A stretch of DNA of 64,000 nucleotides from Vibrio sp. ED004 (lineage in GTDB: Bacteria > Pseudomonadota > Gammaproteobacteria > Enterobacterales > Vibrionaceae): NCBI RefSeq assembly GCF_023206395.1, contig NZ_CP066149.1, positions 2,418,001 through 2,482,000 on the forward strand. The letters run 5' to 3'. This document shows positions 45,275 through 57,299 of this stretch, piece after piece (within the stretch, counting starts at the first letter, position 1; every line of letters starts with the position of its first letter). The notes under the pieces are model-generated. The model saw only the letters and a program-made list of their open reading frames with translations, ran no database searches and had not been told where the DNA came from. The position numbers were made by a program, and so were the translations under genes.

Positions 45275-45826
45275 TTAAAAGCGGTAACCGACAGTCCATG
45301 AGAATGTGTCGTAATCCATGCTGTCGTAACTAGCGAACTCAAAACGCATATCAGTGTATAGGTGTTGACCAAATTCAGCGCGACCACCTAGACCAACGAC
45401 GAAGCTGGTATCGTTGTATGATTCCGTCCACTTTTCACCTGAATAGCTAATAGAATTATCTTCGCTTTGACGAGCTAATCCGAGAACACCATAAGGTTTC
45501 AAAGAGAAGCCATCTAAGTCAAATTTGTAACCGATGTCCGCATCAACTTGAAACTTAGAACCATCGATATCGGCTTTTACGCCTCCGACATTTTCATCGT
45601 CACTATTAGTGGCGTAAGAAACGTTGATGCCGACAATACGGTTAAACTCGTAACCATATTCAAGCTTGATGCCGTTACCCCAATCAACAGTATCGTCGCT
45701 AATCCAGTCGGCAACTTGGGTTTGGCTGTAACCGAGACCTACGCGGTGTTGGCTTTCGAAACTGTTTGCAAGAGCAGGTACAGAAAGTAGTGAAGCTGAA
45801 ATTAGGGTAGTAAGTGCAATTTTCAT
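45275..45826 (-). CDS. outer-membrane beta-barrel protein of the OmpX/Ail-like porin superfamily
   Basis: A 183-residue exported protein. The signal peptide is MKIALTTLISASLLSVPALA, followed by about eight alternating beta-strands and the terminal TVGYRF barrel signal. Small eight-stranded barrels of this type occur in adhesion or surface protection; the specific role cannot be read here. Divergent candidates for control are the neighbouring LysR gene, but they are transcribed in the same direction with 116 bases between. Confidence 0.8.
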   Translation of the reverse strand: MKIALTTLISASLLSVPALANSFESQHRVGLGYSQTQVADWISDDTVDWGNGIKLEYGYEFNRIVGINVSYATNSDDENVGGVKADIDGSKFQVDADIGYKFDLDGFSLKPYGVLGLARQSEDNSISYSGEKWTESYNDTSFVVGLGGRAEFGQHLYTDMRFEFASYDSMDYDTFSWTVGYRF

Positions 45827-45942
45827 ATTAGTCTCTATTTAGGGTTAACTTTAACTGCACGATCCTTCGTAGTTCAGTATCCGTTTGATAGAGCTAATAT
45901 TAAACAGTGTTTTATTGTTATTCTAAGTAGGTATTTATATAC

Positions 45943-46884
45943 CTATGATAAGCTATTCTTATTAAGCTGCATCTTCAATGCATTTTGAATTACATCGAAT
46001 AACCAGAGTAAAAGAGGGTTGTTCCGGTTCTTGGTATGGATATGACTGTAGACAGCAACCTTCTTGTAATCATCTGAAATCAATACATCGATGGCTCTTA
46101 GGCTAGGGTAGTTGTCGACAGGGAATAAGTTTGAATGTGGTAAGTACATATCCGAGTTGTCTAATACGTCGATAATAGCCATGATGATTTCAGAGCGAAA
46201 CCCTATCTTATGTGGGATGGAAAGGTCGCCTAGAATTTGGGAGGCTCGACTGAAGTTGTCGTTCCAACCTGGGGATATTAATGATGCGATATCGTACCCC
46301 GCTAACTCTTGTGGAGTTACTAAAGTCTTTTGTATCGGATGATCTTTTCTAACAATCAGGCGTCCAGTCACCTCTACCAATTGCTTGGCATAGATCTCTT
46401 TCGAATGGTTTGGCAGTTGATAAGCTACCCCGAGTAAAACTTCCCCTTTTTGAATATCGTTTGCTGATGATGAAGTCCAACTCATTAACTCAAGCTGTGA
46501 GTTTGGAGCTTGGGTCATAATTTCTTTGTACAAGGCTCCTGATAAGCAAGACAGTACGACTGGAGATAGTGCTATTTTTATAGGGTAATCGATGGCTTTT
46601 GGATCGAATACGCTTGAGGAGTTAACTGCATTCATTAAGCCGTCTAAGTGAGGGGTGATTTCATTCGCTAATTGCTCGCAAAATGCTGTGGCTTGTAAAC
46701 CGCCATGAACTTTGACAAACAGATCATCGGAGAAATGATGGCGAAGTTTCTGTAAGGCTTGGCTCACCGCTGGCTGAGATACGAACAAACGTTCCGCTGC
46801 TTTTCTGGTGTTTTTCTCTTGGTAAACAATCAGAAAGGTACGTAACAAGTTTAAGTCGAGAGAGCTGAATAGATCCTTAGCCAT
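45943..46884 (-). CDS. LysR-family transcriptional regulator
   Basis: A 313-residue regulator with the N-terminal winged helix-turn-helix (LNLLRTFLIVYQEKNTRKAA, then RLFVSQPAVSQALQKLR) and a C-terminal substrate-binding-type effector domain from about 95. The effector is unknown. It stands between cutC and the two barrel genes, all on the minus strand, so its target could be any of them; the sequence gives no proof. Confidence 0.9.
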   Translation of the reverse strand: MAKDLFSSLDLNLLRTFLIVYQEKNTRKAAERLFVSQPAVSQALQKLRHHFSDDLFVKVHGGLQATAFCEQLANEITPHLDGLMNAVNSSSVFDPKAIDYPIKIALSPVVLSCLSGALYKEIMTQAPNSQLELMSWTSSSANDIQKGEVLLGVAYQLPNHSKEIYAKQLVEVTGRLIVRKDHPIQKTLVTPQELAGYDIASLISPGWNDNFSRASQILGDLSIPHKIGFRSEIIMAIIDVLDNSDMYLPHSNLFPVDNYPSLRAIDVLISDDYKKVAVYSHIHTKNRNNPLLLWLFDVIQNALKMQLNKNSLS

Positions 46885-46984
46885 AACATTCCATGAGTCG
46901 CCATATCGAGTCTATTAATATACGTGACTTCTAGGCTTTTACTAGCCATGTTGTGTTGGGATTTCGTCAGCTCTCGGTGCTTAT

Positions 46985-47728
46985 CTATTTGTTGAGGGAT
47001 GCTATCAGGTCTTGAATCTTTGCTGTGCTCGTTACTGGGATTAAGTAGTCGTCTACGTCGTCGTGCCCCATTTGAGCTTGAGAAGCTTGTGTCATGAGGC
47101 TTGGTCTTGTCGACTTACCGGAGAGGTGCAGCGCTTGAACGTTAGTGTGCTTGAGAATTTCTCGGCCATTTTCAGCGGTAACGCCTGCCCCAGCCATAAT
47201 ATCTAAGCGGCTTTGAGTGAGCGTAACCATTTTCTTGAGAATGTCTTTTCCTTGCTCTGCGTTACTTGCTAAGCCTGAAGTTAAAACACGTTCACAACCT
47301 AGCTCGATAATCTGTTCTAGAGCCTTTTGGTAATCCTTAAGTTGGTCGATAGCACGATGAAAGGTTACGCCAAGCTTTAGCTGGTGGGCTTTTGAGGTTA
47401 GTGTGTTCATCGCAACCATGTCTATTTCACCTTGAGCGGTAAGCACACCTAACACCACACCATCTAAGCCAGCATCAGCTGCGGCTTGGATATCATCAAG
47501 CATGCACATCATATCGTCATTATCGAAGATGAAGTCACCTTGTCTTGGGCGAATCATTGCATACACGGGAACCGACGAGATACGAGCGGCTTGCTTCATC
47601 ATTCCGAAGCTCGGAGTCAATCCACCAAGTGCTAGTGAAGAGCAGAGCTCAATACGATTAGCTCCGCCTGCTAGGGCATTGTGTAGGGATTCTAGGTTAT
47701 CGATACAAACTTCAATTTCGATGTTCAT
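46985..47728 (-). CDS. cutC: copper homeostasis protein CutC
   Basis: A 247-residue TIM-barrel protein with the family N-terminus [24 protein letters not shown] and the motif [15 protein letters not shown]. CutC is implicated in copper tolerance, though its direct copper role in gammaproteobacteria is debated. Length matches the E. coli protein (248). It follows in the same direction as ahpC but a strong terminator lies between them. Confidence 0.92.
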   Translation of the reverse strand: MNIEIEVCIDNLESLHNALAGGANRIELCSSLALGGLTPSFGMMKQAARISSVPVYAMIRPRQGDFIFDNDDMMCMLDDIQAAADAGLDGVVLGVLTAQGEIDMVAMNTLTSKAHQLKLGVTFHRAIDQLKDYQKALEQIIELGCERVLTSGLASNAEQGKDILKKMVTLTQSRLDIMAGAGVTAENGREILKHTNVQALHLSGKSTRPSLMTQASQAQMGHDDVDDYLIPVTSTAKIQDLIASLNK

Positions 47729-47893
47729 GATACTTTACTCGTTCAAATTGAGACTGAGGAAATCATAGCAATCTTGAGACGATTCTGAATAGGTAGCAGT
47801 AGAGGAAAATAGGGGTAAAGTTTGGCTTTGCGGTTACCTCTATTTATTGTGAAAAAGAGTATAGATTTAATTGTTGCTAAAGTGCGTAAAAAC

Positions 47894-47921
47894 AAAAAGC
47901 CCGAAGCGTTAACTTCGGGCT
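47894..47921 (-). terminator. rho-independent terminator of the peroxiredoxin gene
   Basis: Nine-base stem AGCCCGAAG / CTTCGGGCT with a CGTTAA loop and A-run giving a U-tract on the minus strand. It lies about 120 bases beyond the peroxiredoxin stop, leaving a sizeable 3' untranslated region. Confidence 0.85.
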
Positions 47922-48044
47922 TTGAATAAGACTTTACTTCTTAACTGATTGGCGGTGCGCTTTGCGCTGTTAGCTTATGCTTTATTTCTCTTTAAAGAGA
48001 TTCATCCAACCATTAACCCGTGTTGAGGCGGGCTTAAGAGGTAA

Positions 48045-48653
48045 TTACTTGCTTAGGTCGTCAGCGTGCTCAGATAGGAATGCTGCAACACCTTTTGGAG
48101 ATGCGTCCATACCTGATTTACCTTCTTCCCATTGTGCAGGACAAACTTCACCGTTCTTTTCGTGGAAGTTTAGTGCGTCTACCATGCGTAGCATTTCATC
48201 GATGTTACGACCTAGTGGAAGATCGTTAACTACTTGGTGACGTACAAGACCGTCAGCGTCGATTAGGAAAGAACCACGGAAAGCAACGCCTGCTTCTGGG
48301 TGCTCAACATCGTATGCTTTGCAGATTTCGTGTTTAACGTCAGCAACTAGTGGGTATTTAACTTGACCGATACCGCCGTCAGCGATAGCAGTGTTACGCC
48401 ATGCGTTGTGAGAGAATTGAGAATCGATAGAAACACCGATTACTTCAACGCCTTTAGCTTGGAAATCTTCAAGACGGTTGTCGAAAGCGATTAGCTCTGA
48501 AGGACAAACGAAAGTGAAGTCTAGTGGGTAGAAGAAAACAACCGCTTTCTTACCTTTAGTGAATTCTGCGAAGTTGAAGTTATCAACGATCTCACCGTTA
48601 CCTAGAACAGCTGCTGCAGTAAAGTCAGGGGCTTGACGACCTACTAGTACCAT
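48045..48653 (-). CDS. typical two-cysteine peroxiredoxin (AhpC/Prx2-like)
   Basis: A 202-residue peroxidase. The peroxidatic cysteine is C50 in FTFVCPSELIAF and the resolving cysteine C171 in GEVCPAQW. A GGIG motif resembles GGLG of hyperoxidation-sensitive enzymes, but the C-terminal YF partner is missing (AFLSEHADDLSK), so it should resist overoxidation. It is divergent from oxyR2, the arrangement known for prx2-oxyR2 in V. vulnificus. A 9-bp inverted repeat lies between the two starts. Confidence 0.92.
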   Translation of the reverse strand: MVLVGRQAPDFTAAAVLGNGEIVDNFNFAEFTKGKKAVVFFYPLDFTFVCPSELIAFDNRLEDFQAKGVEVIGVSIDSQFSHNAWRNTAIADGGIGQVKYPLVADVKHEICKAYDVEHPEAGVAFRGSFLIDADGLVRHQVVNDLPLGRNIDEMLRMVDALNFHEKNGEVCPAQWEEGKSGMDASPKGVAAFLSEHADDLSK

Positions 48654-48721
48654 TTTGGAATCTCCTAAAAAATTAGTTGGCCCAACACATCTTTGTTTGG
48701 GCTCCGTTTCTACGCGACAAA

Positions 48722-48744
48722 CTATAGTACAATCGGTACTATAG
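48722..48744. promoter_or_regulatory. 9-bp inverted repeat between peroxiredoxin gene and oxyR2
   Basis: CTATAGTAC and GTACTATAG flank a 5-base centre, 69 bases before the peroxiredoxin start and 120 before oxyR2. It carries ATAG/CTAT halves like OxyR sites, although the spacing (11 rather than 7 bases) differs from the E. coli consensus. It may be the OxyR2 operator or part of a promoter. Confidence 0.55.
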
Positions 48745-48863
48745 AAAAAAGCGAATTAAATAGATTAAGTTCATCGAAAAAAGCGATGAGTTTATTCTTT
48801 GTCCTTTTCTTAGGTCTTATGACCTTCGTGTAACTTATCCTACTCATATTACAAAGTAATTTC

Positions 48864-49769
48864 ATGAATAAATGGCCAAGTCTTAAGCAACTTCACTATC
48901 TTGTTACTCTTCACGAAACACGCCACTTTAGCGACGCCGCTGATCGCTGTTTTGTTAGCCAATCGACGCTAAGTAAAGGTATCCAAAATCTAGAAGAGCT
49001 GATTGGTTGTCCTCTGTATGAAAAGAAAGATAAAAAGAGCCCACTCGTTTTCACTCAAGCGGGAGAGCTGGTGGTGAAGCATGGTCGAGAGTTATTGGCC
49101 AAAGGGCAAGACTTGGTTGAACTCGGAAACCTATGTAATGGCGACGCGATGCAAGGTCAGCTCAGAGTTGGATGTATTCCTACCATTGCACCATTTCTTT
49201 TGTGTGATTTAGTACAAGAAGCCAACCAACGCTTTCCTCAGCTAAATCTCCTGTTGCGCGAAGACACCACAACGAACTTACTCGCAGCACTGCGCCATGG
49301 TGAGTTAGATGTGCTGATTCTGGCTCTGCCTGTTGATATCGACAACATGGAAAGCAAAGTGGTTGGGCAAGACCCTTTTAGAATGGTGATCAGTCGTAAC
49401 CAAGCAGACGGTATTCGTGTCCCTATTAAATATGACGACCTGCCAGACGAGTCTGTATTCTTATTGGAAAATGAACACTGTTTAACCGAGCACGCAGTAT
49501 CAGCCTGTAAGCTAACAGATAAAGAGAAGATAAACCCGTTTACAGCGACGAGTCTTCATACATTAGTGCAAATGGTAGCAAATGGTTTAGGAACCACCTT
49601 TATTCCGCAAATGGCGATCGATCACGGCTTGCTTGAAAATCAAAACCTAGTGGTTATCGATCCACCAGGCCAGCAAGCATACCGAGACATCGGCCTGGTT
49701 TGGCGTCCAAGCTCATCACGCCGCGAAACATTTCATCAGTTAGCAGATGTGGTTTCTGAATTGCTTTAA
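48864..49769 (+). CDS. oxyR2: OxyR2-type peroxide-sensing LysR regulator
   Basis: A 301-residue regulator with an N-terminal LysR helix-turn-helix (FSDAADRCFVSQSTLSKGIQ) and an effector domain with the redox pair C206 and C215 (HCLTEHAVSAC), the same spacing as C199/C208 of E. coli OxyR. Residue 204 is Glu where E. coli has Gly; in V. vulnificus OxyR2 the equivalent Glu204 and Cys206/Cys215 are known and make it unusually sensitive to peroxide. The symbol rests on this and on the divergent peroxiredoxin gene. Confidence 0.88.
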   Translation: MNKWPSLKQLHYLVTLHETRHFSDAADRCFVSQSTLSKGIQNLEELIGCPLYEKKDKKSPLVFTQAGELVVKHGRELLAKGQDLVELGNLCNGDAMQGQLRVGCIPTIAPFLLCDLVQEANQRFPQLNLLLREDTTTNLLAALRHGELDVLILALPVDIDNMESKVVGQDPFRMVISRNQADGIRVPIKYDDLPDESVFLLENEHCLTEHAVSACKLTDKEKINPFTATSLHTLVQMVANGLGTTFIPQMAIDHGLLENQNLVVIDPPGQQAYRDIGLVWRPSSSRRETFHQLADVVSELL

Positions 49770-49956
49770 AAGACTGCCGTCATTTTAGATGTATTCAACC
49801 TTACCATGCATAGTGGCAGGGTAAGGTTCGTACTTAACTATTTTTTGTAAACTGGTGGTATTTTAATACGCCATATAAACATTTTAATGCAATAAATCTA
49901 AGCATTATATTTAAAGGATCCATTGATTTATATAACCTTAGTATTTAATGGTATTT

Positions 49957-50355
49957 TTATTCATTACACATTTCTTCAGTGATAGCGAATTTTTCAAATA
50001 TACCACGCGAGCTTTTTGCTTCTAGCTCTGGGCTGCAGTATACGTGAGTTGGGCTGTTTGTTTTATAATCTTCCATTTTTAAATAATATGGAAAAGAAAG
50101 CATGAACGATATAGCAAGTAAAACATATGAAGTTTTATCTTTCATTCTAATATGATCTTTCTTTGTTTTAAATATTAACTTTAATTGAACTATACTTATT
50201 AAAAAACCCCAAAAGAAAGCAGGAGTAAGTAGTATTGATAATAGATATATTTTATCGGTTCTATAAGATTCTATTGGGAAGTATAATATAGGGTAAGAAC
50301 TGATTAATAATATAATCGTAAATCTAATAGCTTGTTTGTGCTTGCGTAGTTTCAT
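49957..50355 (-). CDS. hypothetical membrane protein A' (islet, intact copy)
   Basis: A 132-residue AT-rich gene product from the ATG at 50355 (the frame extends 6 codons further). Three hydrophobic segments at about 8-25, 38-62 and 80-96; a soluble C-terminal tail with VYCSPELEAKSSRGIFEKFAI. About 30 percent or more of its length is shared in order with the broken gene at 50955-51363 (SYP-x-x-YFP, VYC, L-EKFA). Codon use and composition are AT-rich. No known family recognised. Confidence 0.6.
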   Translation of the reverse strand: MKLRKHKQAIRFTIILLISSYPILYFPIESYRTDKIYLLSILLTPAFFWGFLISIVQLKLIFKTKKDHIRMKDKTSYVLLAISFMLSFPYYLKMEDYKTNSPTHVYCSPELEAKSSRGIFEKFAITEEMCNE

Positions 50356-50517
50356 ATTTTTCCCTGTATTCATTCTTCTGTGGCACTGTTTAATTGCTAG
50401 TAAGTCATTGGAATTTATATTTTTAATTTTATTTAACCTAATTTTTATCGGAAGTTATGACCTGCTGTAAATCTTATTCAACCTAGATGATTTATTCGAT
50501 AGATAAACCTGAGTTTT

Positions 50518-50958
50518 CTAGTTGTATGGATTTCTAGGTCTTGTGAAATAGTACTTTACGAGTTTATATGACATATAAGTTATGAATGCGATGATACTAT
50601 AAGTGATAGTAAAACCAAATACAGATTTAAATATATGGAATAGGCTGCTATTTTTACTTCCGAGTATGATTTTTTTGCCATCTTTAATAGTTAAAATATT
50701 ATATTTCTCATTTTTAATTAATTCAAAATCAAACCCATGAATTGATAAGTTGCTATCTACCTCTAGTTTATAATAATAACTTTTAGACCCTTTAGTATGA
50801 ATTTGAACATGATCAAGGCTTACGACTCTGGCTTGCTTTTCTATACCGGACACCCAAAATTGGTGGGTATCTACTGCAAGTCCATAAACTAAAAAAGATA
50901 AGAAAGTATAGCCTAAGATAAAAAAAGAAAACTTTAAATATGGGAATGATTTATTCAT
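50518..50958 (-). CDS. hypothetical membrane protein B (islet)
   Basis: A 146-residue protein with membrane segments at about 8-28 and 108-130 and a beta-rich extracellular or periplasmic middle part (IEKQARVVSLDHVQIHTKG), faintly like DUF3592 proteins. Its ATG overlaps the TGA of the broken gene upstream (ATGA at 50955-50958), indicating former coupling. Function unknown. Confidence 0.6.
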   Translation of the reverse strand: MNKSFPYLKFSFFILGYTFLSFLVYGLAVDTHQFWVSGIEKQARVVSLDHVQIHTKGSKSYYYKLEVDSNLSIHGFDFELIKNEKYNILTIKDGKKIILGSKNSSLFHIFKSVFGFTITYSIIAFITYMSYKLVKYYFTRPRNPYN

Positions 50959-51363
50959 AAACCGCTACCACATTTTTCTTTTGAAAGCGCAAACTTCTCT
51001 AAGAGCCCCACAGAACCTCTCAGTTTCATTTTCATTATTGAGCCACAATATACGTAGCCAGCGCTATTATCCTTGTAATCTTCAACTTTAAAATAATAAA
51101 GAGCAGATAGTGATATGGCGATAATAAAATAAGTACCGATACGATGATTTTCAAATTGGTATTTGTCATCTCTATTTTTATTATTAGTACTAGCTGTACG
51201 ATAGTGTATGTTAATAAAAAAATGAAATAAATGAGCTTATTACAGAAAAAAAGTAAATTCTATCTGAGTCATACTCTCCTGAAGGGAAATATATGAACGG
51301 GTAACTGCATACAGTAATGGTTGCTAAGCATATTATTGAGTACTTATATTTTGATATGTTCAT
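50955..51363 (-). pseudogene. hypothetical membrane protein A (islet, frameshifted paralog)
   Basis: From ATG 51363 (AGAGGACAA ribosome site) the frame reads a first membrane segment SYPFIYFPSGEY and stops at 51211. Removing one base from the seven-A run at 51216-51222 restores a frame that continues FKVEDYKDNSAGYVYCGS and ends LLEKFALSKEKCGSGL at a TGA at 50955. The rebuilt protein of about 135 residues aligns over its whole length with the intact gene at 49957-50355. It may be a sequencing error rather than a true break. Confidence 0.6.
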
Positions 51364-51606
51364 TTGTCCTCTCAAGAACCGTAACTTTTTGGGCACCTCA
51401 TTATGAGATGCCAGTATATTCTCCGAACCATTAAGTGGACCAAATGAATAGTCGTCAATTGCTTTTATATAAGTTTCCAACACTCCGGAAGAAGCAGCTA
51501 CACCCTCTACTGTGAATGTAACAACAGTGATACAAGCAATGACAGGAGCTGAATTCGTTATAACCTCTACATCAAGCCTATTGATAAATATGATTTTTTT
51601 ACTTTA
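51364..51606 (-). pseudogene. open 3' remnant of a larger protein, no start codon
   Basis: In the same frame as the gene above, 81 codons are open from just after a TAA-TAA pair at about 51606. There is no good start: the only candidates are a GTG at 51483 and ATA/ATC codons. The text contains a hydrophobic segment (APVIACITVVTFTVEG) and ends VPKKLRFLRGQ. In AT-rich DNA this length without stops is unlikely by chance. It looks like the C-terminus of a protein whose front was lost. The family is not recognised. Confidence 0.5.
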
Positions 51607-51800
51607 TTACGGAGGTGGTTGTATATGGCGGGTAATATAAACCTCATCAATATATTATTCAACTAGTTTTATATTTGATATGGTGTGCGGATTGGTTGTT
51701 TATTGTAATGAGTTACGGGGTAAGCGGCAGTGCATTTCTATCGATTAAAGTTACCTAATATTGAGCCTCATAGTTTTATGAGGCTCTTCTTATTGTCATG
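51607..51800. other. intergenic between islet and CBS gene
   Basis: AT-rich. A 10-bp inverted repeat, GAGCCTCATA / TATGAGGCTC at 51763-51786, lies 15 bases beyond the CBS stop on the minus strand and probably ends that transcript, though its U-tract is weak. No gene seen; the upstream limit of the broken reading frame is a double TAA at about 51607-51612. Confidence 0.6.
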
Positions 51801-52247
51801 TCACTCTACTTCAGCTTCTTCTGGCTCTACTTCTTCCTGTAGTTCTAGCAAGTTTATCGCGATGGTTACGAAGTCGCTGTCAGTGATAATGCCGACCAAT
51901 TCGTGGTTATCGACGACTGGTAAACAGCCCACCTTGTGTTTCTGCATATAAATAGCTGACTCTTTTAATCCTGCACGTGGTTCTACCGACATAACGCTTT
52001 TGTGCATGATGTCGTTGAGTGGTGTTGAGAGAGTAAAAGATTGAGCTTGAGGGATGTTTTGTAGGCTGGATTCTTGGGCTGCGAGAACATCTCGCTGAGT
52101 AACCACACCAAGCAGCTTTCGGTCGGCATCGACGACTGGGATATGGCGGATATCAAGCGCTTCCATCATGTGCTTTGCATCGGCCAGTGAGTGTGAGCGC
52201 AATAGAGTATGAGGGTTGCGAGTCATCATATCTTCAACCTTGATCAT
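51801..52247 (-). CDS. tandem CBS-domain protein
   Basis: A 148-residue protein made of two CBS domains (about 1-60 and 75-135), with MTRNPHTLLRSHSLADA and MSVEPRAGLKESA starts and the VVDADRKLLGVVTQRD / VVDNHELVGIITDSDF cores, plus an acidic tail. Such stand-alone pairs bind adenine nucleotides and sense energy state; no partner is adjacent. AAGGAG lies 6 bases before the ATG. Confidence 0.85.
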   Translation of the reverse strand: MIKVEDMMTRNPHTLLRSHSLADAKHMMEALDIRHIPVVDADRKLLGVVTQRDVLAAQESSLQNIPQAQSFTLSTPLNDIMHKSVMSVEPRAGLKESAIYMQKHKVGCLPVVDNHELVGIITDSDFVTIAINLLELQEEVEPEEAEVE

Positions 52248-54966
<2,719 letters not shown>

Positions 54967-55078
54967 TATTTCTTTTTTTGCGAGCCCTATCTCTCTTCCG
55001 AGTGATGGGGCTTGAAAATAAAGGGATACAACCCAATTAGACAAACAATTACGAAAATATAAATAGAGGATGTTTTAA

Positions 55079-55408
55079 ATGTTTATTTCTCAAGCTCACG
55101 CAGCAGCAGAAGGTGCACCAGCAGGCGGCGGTTTCGAAATGCTTATCATGCTAGGTATGTTCGCTGTGATCTTCTACTTCATGATCTACCGTCCACAAGC
55201 TAAGCGTGTTAAAGAGCACAAGAACCTTATGTCTTCTATGGGCAAAGGCGATGAAGTTCTTACAAGCGGCGGCCTAATCGGTAAGATCACTAAGATTGCA
55301 GAAGACAGCGACTACGTTGCTATCGAACTGAATGCAAACAACGAAGTAGTTATCAAGAAAGACTTCGTTACAGCAGTGCTACCAAAAGGTACTCTGAAAT
55401 CTCTATAA
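55079..55408 (+). CDS. yajC: Sec translocon accessory protein YajC
   Basis: A 109-residue inner-membrane protein with one helix at about 20-40 (MLIMLGMFAVIFYFMIYRPQ) and a soluble domain. It associates with SecDF-YidC. It lies 20 bases before secD in the standard order. The gap from tgt carries a 9-bp hairpin (AGCCCTATC / GATGGGGCT) without a U-tract, so transcription likely continues. Confidence 0.95.
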   Translation: MFISQAHAAAEGAPAGGGFEMLIMLGMFAVIFYFMIYRPQAKRVKEHKNLMSSMGKGDEVLTSGGLIGKITKIAEDSDYVAIELNANNEVVIKKDFVTAVLPKGTLKSL

Positions 55409-55428
55409 ACAGCTAGAGGATCCTCGCT

Positions 55429-57285
55429 GTGCTAAACCGTTACCCGTTATGGAAGTACCTGATGGTGGTGTTTACTATCGCCATCGCTGCGTTGTACGCA
55501 CTTCCGAATATATACGGTGAAGATCCGGCAGTTCAAGTTACAGGGGCGCGTGGCGCCTCTGTAGATATGTCTACGCTGGATGCTGTCACCAATGCTCTTG
55601 AAGCTGAAAACCTTTCTACTAAATCCGTTGCTCTAGAAAACGGTTCCATTCTTGTTCGCTTTAACGATACAGACTCTCAAATTAGTGCTCGTGATGTCAT
55701 CACTGAAGCATTAGATGAAGATGTAATCGTTGCTTTAAACTTAGCGGCTTCAACTCCTGATTGGCTTGAATCTATTGGTGCTGCACCAATGAAGCTTGGT
55801 CTTGACCTACGTGGTGGTGTTCACTTCTTGATGGAAGTGGATATGGACGCTGCGATGCAAAAGCTGGTTGGCCAACAAGAAGAAGCGTTCCGTAGCGAAC
55901 TTCGTGAAGAGAAAATCCGTTACCGTGCAATTCGCCCATCGGGTAAAGATGCGGTTGAAGTGATTCTACGTAACGCCGAGCAGCTTGCTGAAGCGAAATC
56001 GCTACTGCAATCTAAGCACCAAGACATGACGTTTGTAGATTCTGAATCTAACGGTCGTTTCTCTTTGGTTGCTAGCTTCACCGAGACTCGTCTTCAAGAA
56101 ATCCGCAACTATGCGGTAGAGCAAAACATTACCATTCTACGTAACCGTGTGAACGAACTTGGTGTTGCTGAGCCTTTGGTTCAACGTCAAGGCGCTAGCC
56201 GTATCGTAGTGGAATTGCCTGGTGTTCAAGACACGGCTCGTGCTAAAGAAATTCTTGGTGCGACGGCGACACTTGAGTTCCGTGAAGTAGATAGCAGTGC
56301 TGATTTAGCCGCTGCCGCTTCTGGTCGTTCCCCTGCAGGTAGTGAAATCAAGCAAGATCGTGATGGTCGTCCTGTGGTACTTAAGAAGCGCGTTATCCTA
56401 GGCGGTTCAAGTATTACGGATGCAAGTTCAAGTGTTGATGAATATGGTCGTCCTCAAGTTAACATCTCGCTAGATAGCGAAGGTGGTAGCAAGATGTCAG
56501 CGTTCTCTCGTCAGAATATCGGTAAGCTAATGGCAACGGTATTTGCAGAGTACAAAGACAGCGGTCGTAAAACACCTGAAGGCCGAGTGATCTTAAGTAA
56601 GCACGAAGAAGTTATTAACCAAGCTACGATTCAATCTGCACTTGGTCGTAACTTCCGTATTACTGGTATCGACTCAACGGCTGAAGCTCATAACTTGGCA
56701 CTTCTACTGCGTGCTGGTGCTCTAATTGCACCTATCTCGATTGTAGAAGAACGTACGATTGGTCCATCTATGGGTCAACAAAACATCGATATGGGTATCA
56801 TGGCGATGGTTTGGGGTATGGCTGCAGTAATGCTATTTACTCTGCTTTACTACCGTAGCTTTGGTCTGATTGCTAACGTTGCGCTAATGGCGAACTTGGT
56901 GTTGATTATCGGTGTGATGTCGATGATTCCGGGGGCAACCATGACCCTGCCGGGTATTGCCGGTATCGTATTAACGGTCGGTATGGCGGTCGATGCGAAC
57001 GTACTTATCTTTGAGCGTATACGTGAAGAGCTTCGAGATGGACGCAGTCCACAACAAGCGATTCACCAAGGTTACGCTAACGCATTCAGCACAATCGCCG
57101 ATGCCAACATCACCACACTACTGACAGCAATCATTCTATTTGCTGTGGGTACTGGTGCGATTAAAGGCTTCGCGGTAACGCTGTCTATCGGTATCTTGAC
57201 TTCAATGTTTACAGCTATTGTCGGAACACGTTGTATCGTGAACCTGATGTATGGCGGCAAACGCGTTAAAAAACTGTCGATCTAA
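55429..57285 (+). CDS. secD: protein translocase subunit SecD
   Basis: SecD uses the proton motive force to complete export. The 618-residue protein starts with a GTG and the text [18 protein letters not shown], as in E. coli (615). The periplasmic P1 domain lies between the first and second membrane helices; five further helices follow, with conserved [14 protein letters not shown] and [19 protein letters not shown]. The secF start is 14 bases downstream. Confidence 0.97.
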   Translation: MLNRYPLWKYLMVVFTIAIAALYALPNIYGEDPAVQVTGARGASVDMSTLDAVTNALEAENLSTKSVALENGSILVRFNDTDSQISARDVITEALDEDVIVALNLAASTPDWLESIGAAPMKLGLDLRGGVHFLMEVDMDAAMQKLVGQQEEAFRSELREEKIRYRAIRPSGKDAVEVILRNAEQLAEAKSLLQSKHQDMTFVDSESNGRFSLVASFTETRLQEIRNYAVEQNITILRNRVNELGVAEPLVQRQGASRIVVELPGVQDTARAKEILGATATLEFREVDSSADLAAAASGRSPAGSEIKQDRDGRPVVLKKRVILGGSSITDASSSVDEYGRPQVNISLDSEGGSKMSAFSRQNIGKLMATVFAEYKDSGRKTPEGRVILSKHEEVINQATIQSALGRNFRITGIDSTAEAHNLALLLRAGALIAPISIVEERTIGPSMGQQNIDMGIMAMVWGMAAVMLFTLLYYRSFGLIANVALMANLVLIIGVMSMIPGATMTLPGIAGIVLTVGMAVDANVLIFERIREELRDGRSPQQAIHQGYANAFSTIADANITTLLTAIILFAVGTGAIKGFAVTLSIGILTSMFTAIVGTRCIVNLMYGGKRVKKLSI

Positions 57286-57299
57286 GGCTAGGAATTAAT

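Noticed and set aside
51364..51606. C-terminus of a VasX-like type VI toxin
   Set aside because: Only a hydrophobic segment and the downstream small membrane genes suggest it; no family motif is recognisable, so no such name is given.
54978..55012. Terminator between tgt and yajC
   Set aside because: A 9-bp stem is present but no T-run follows, and tgt-yajC-secDF is normally one transcript.
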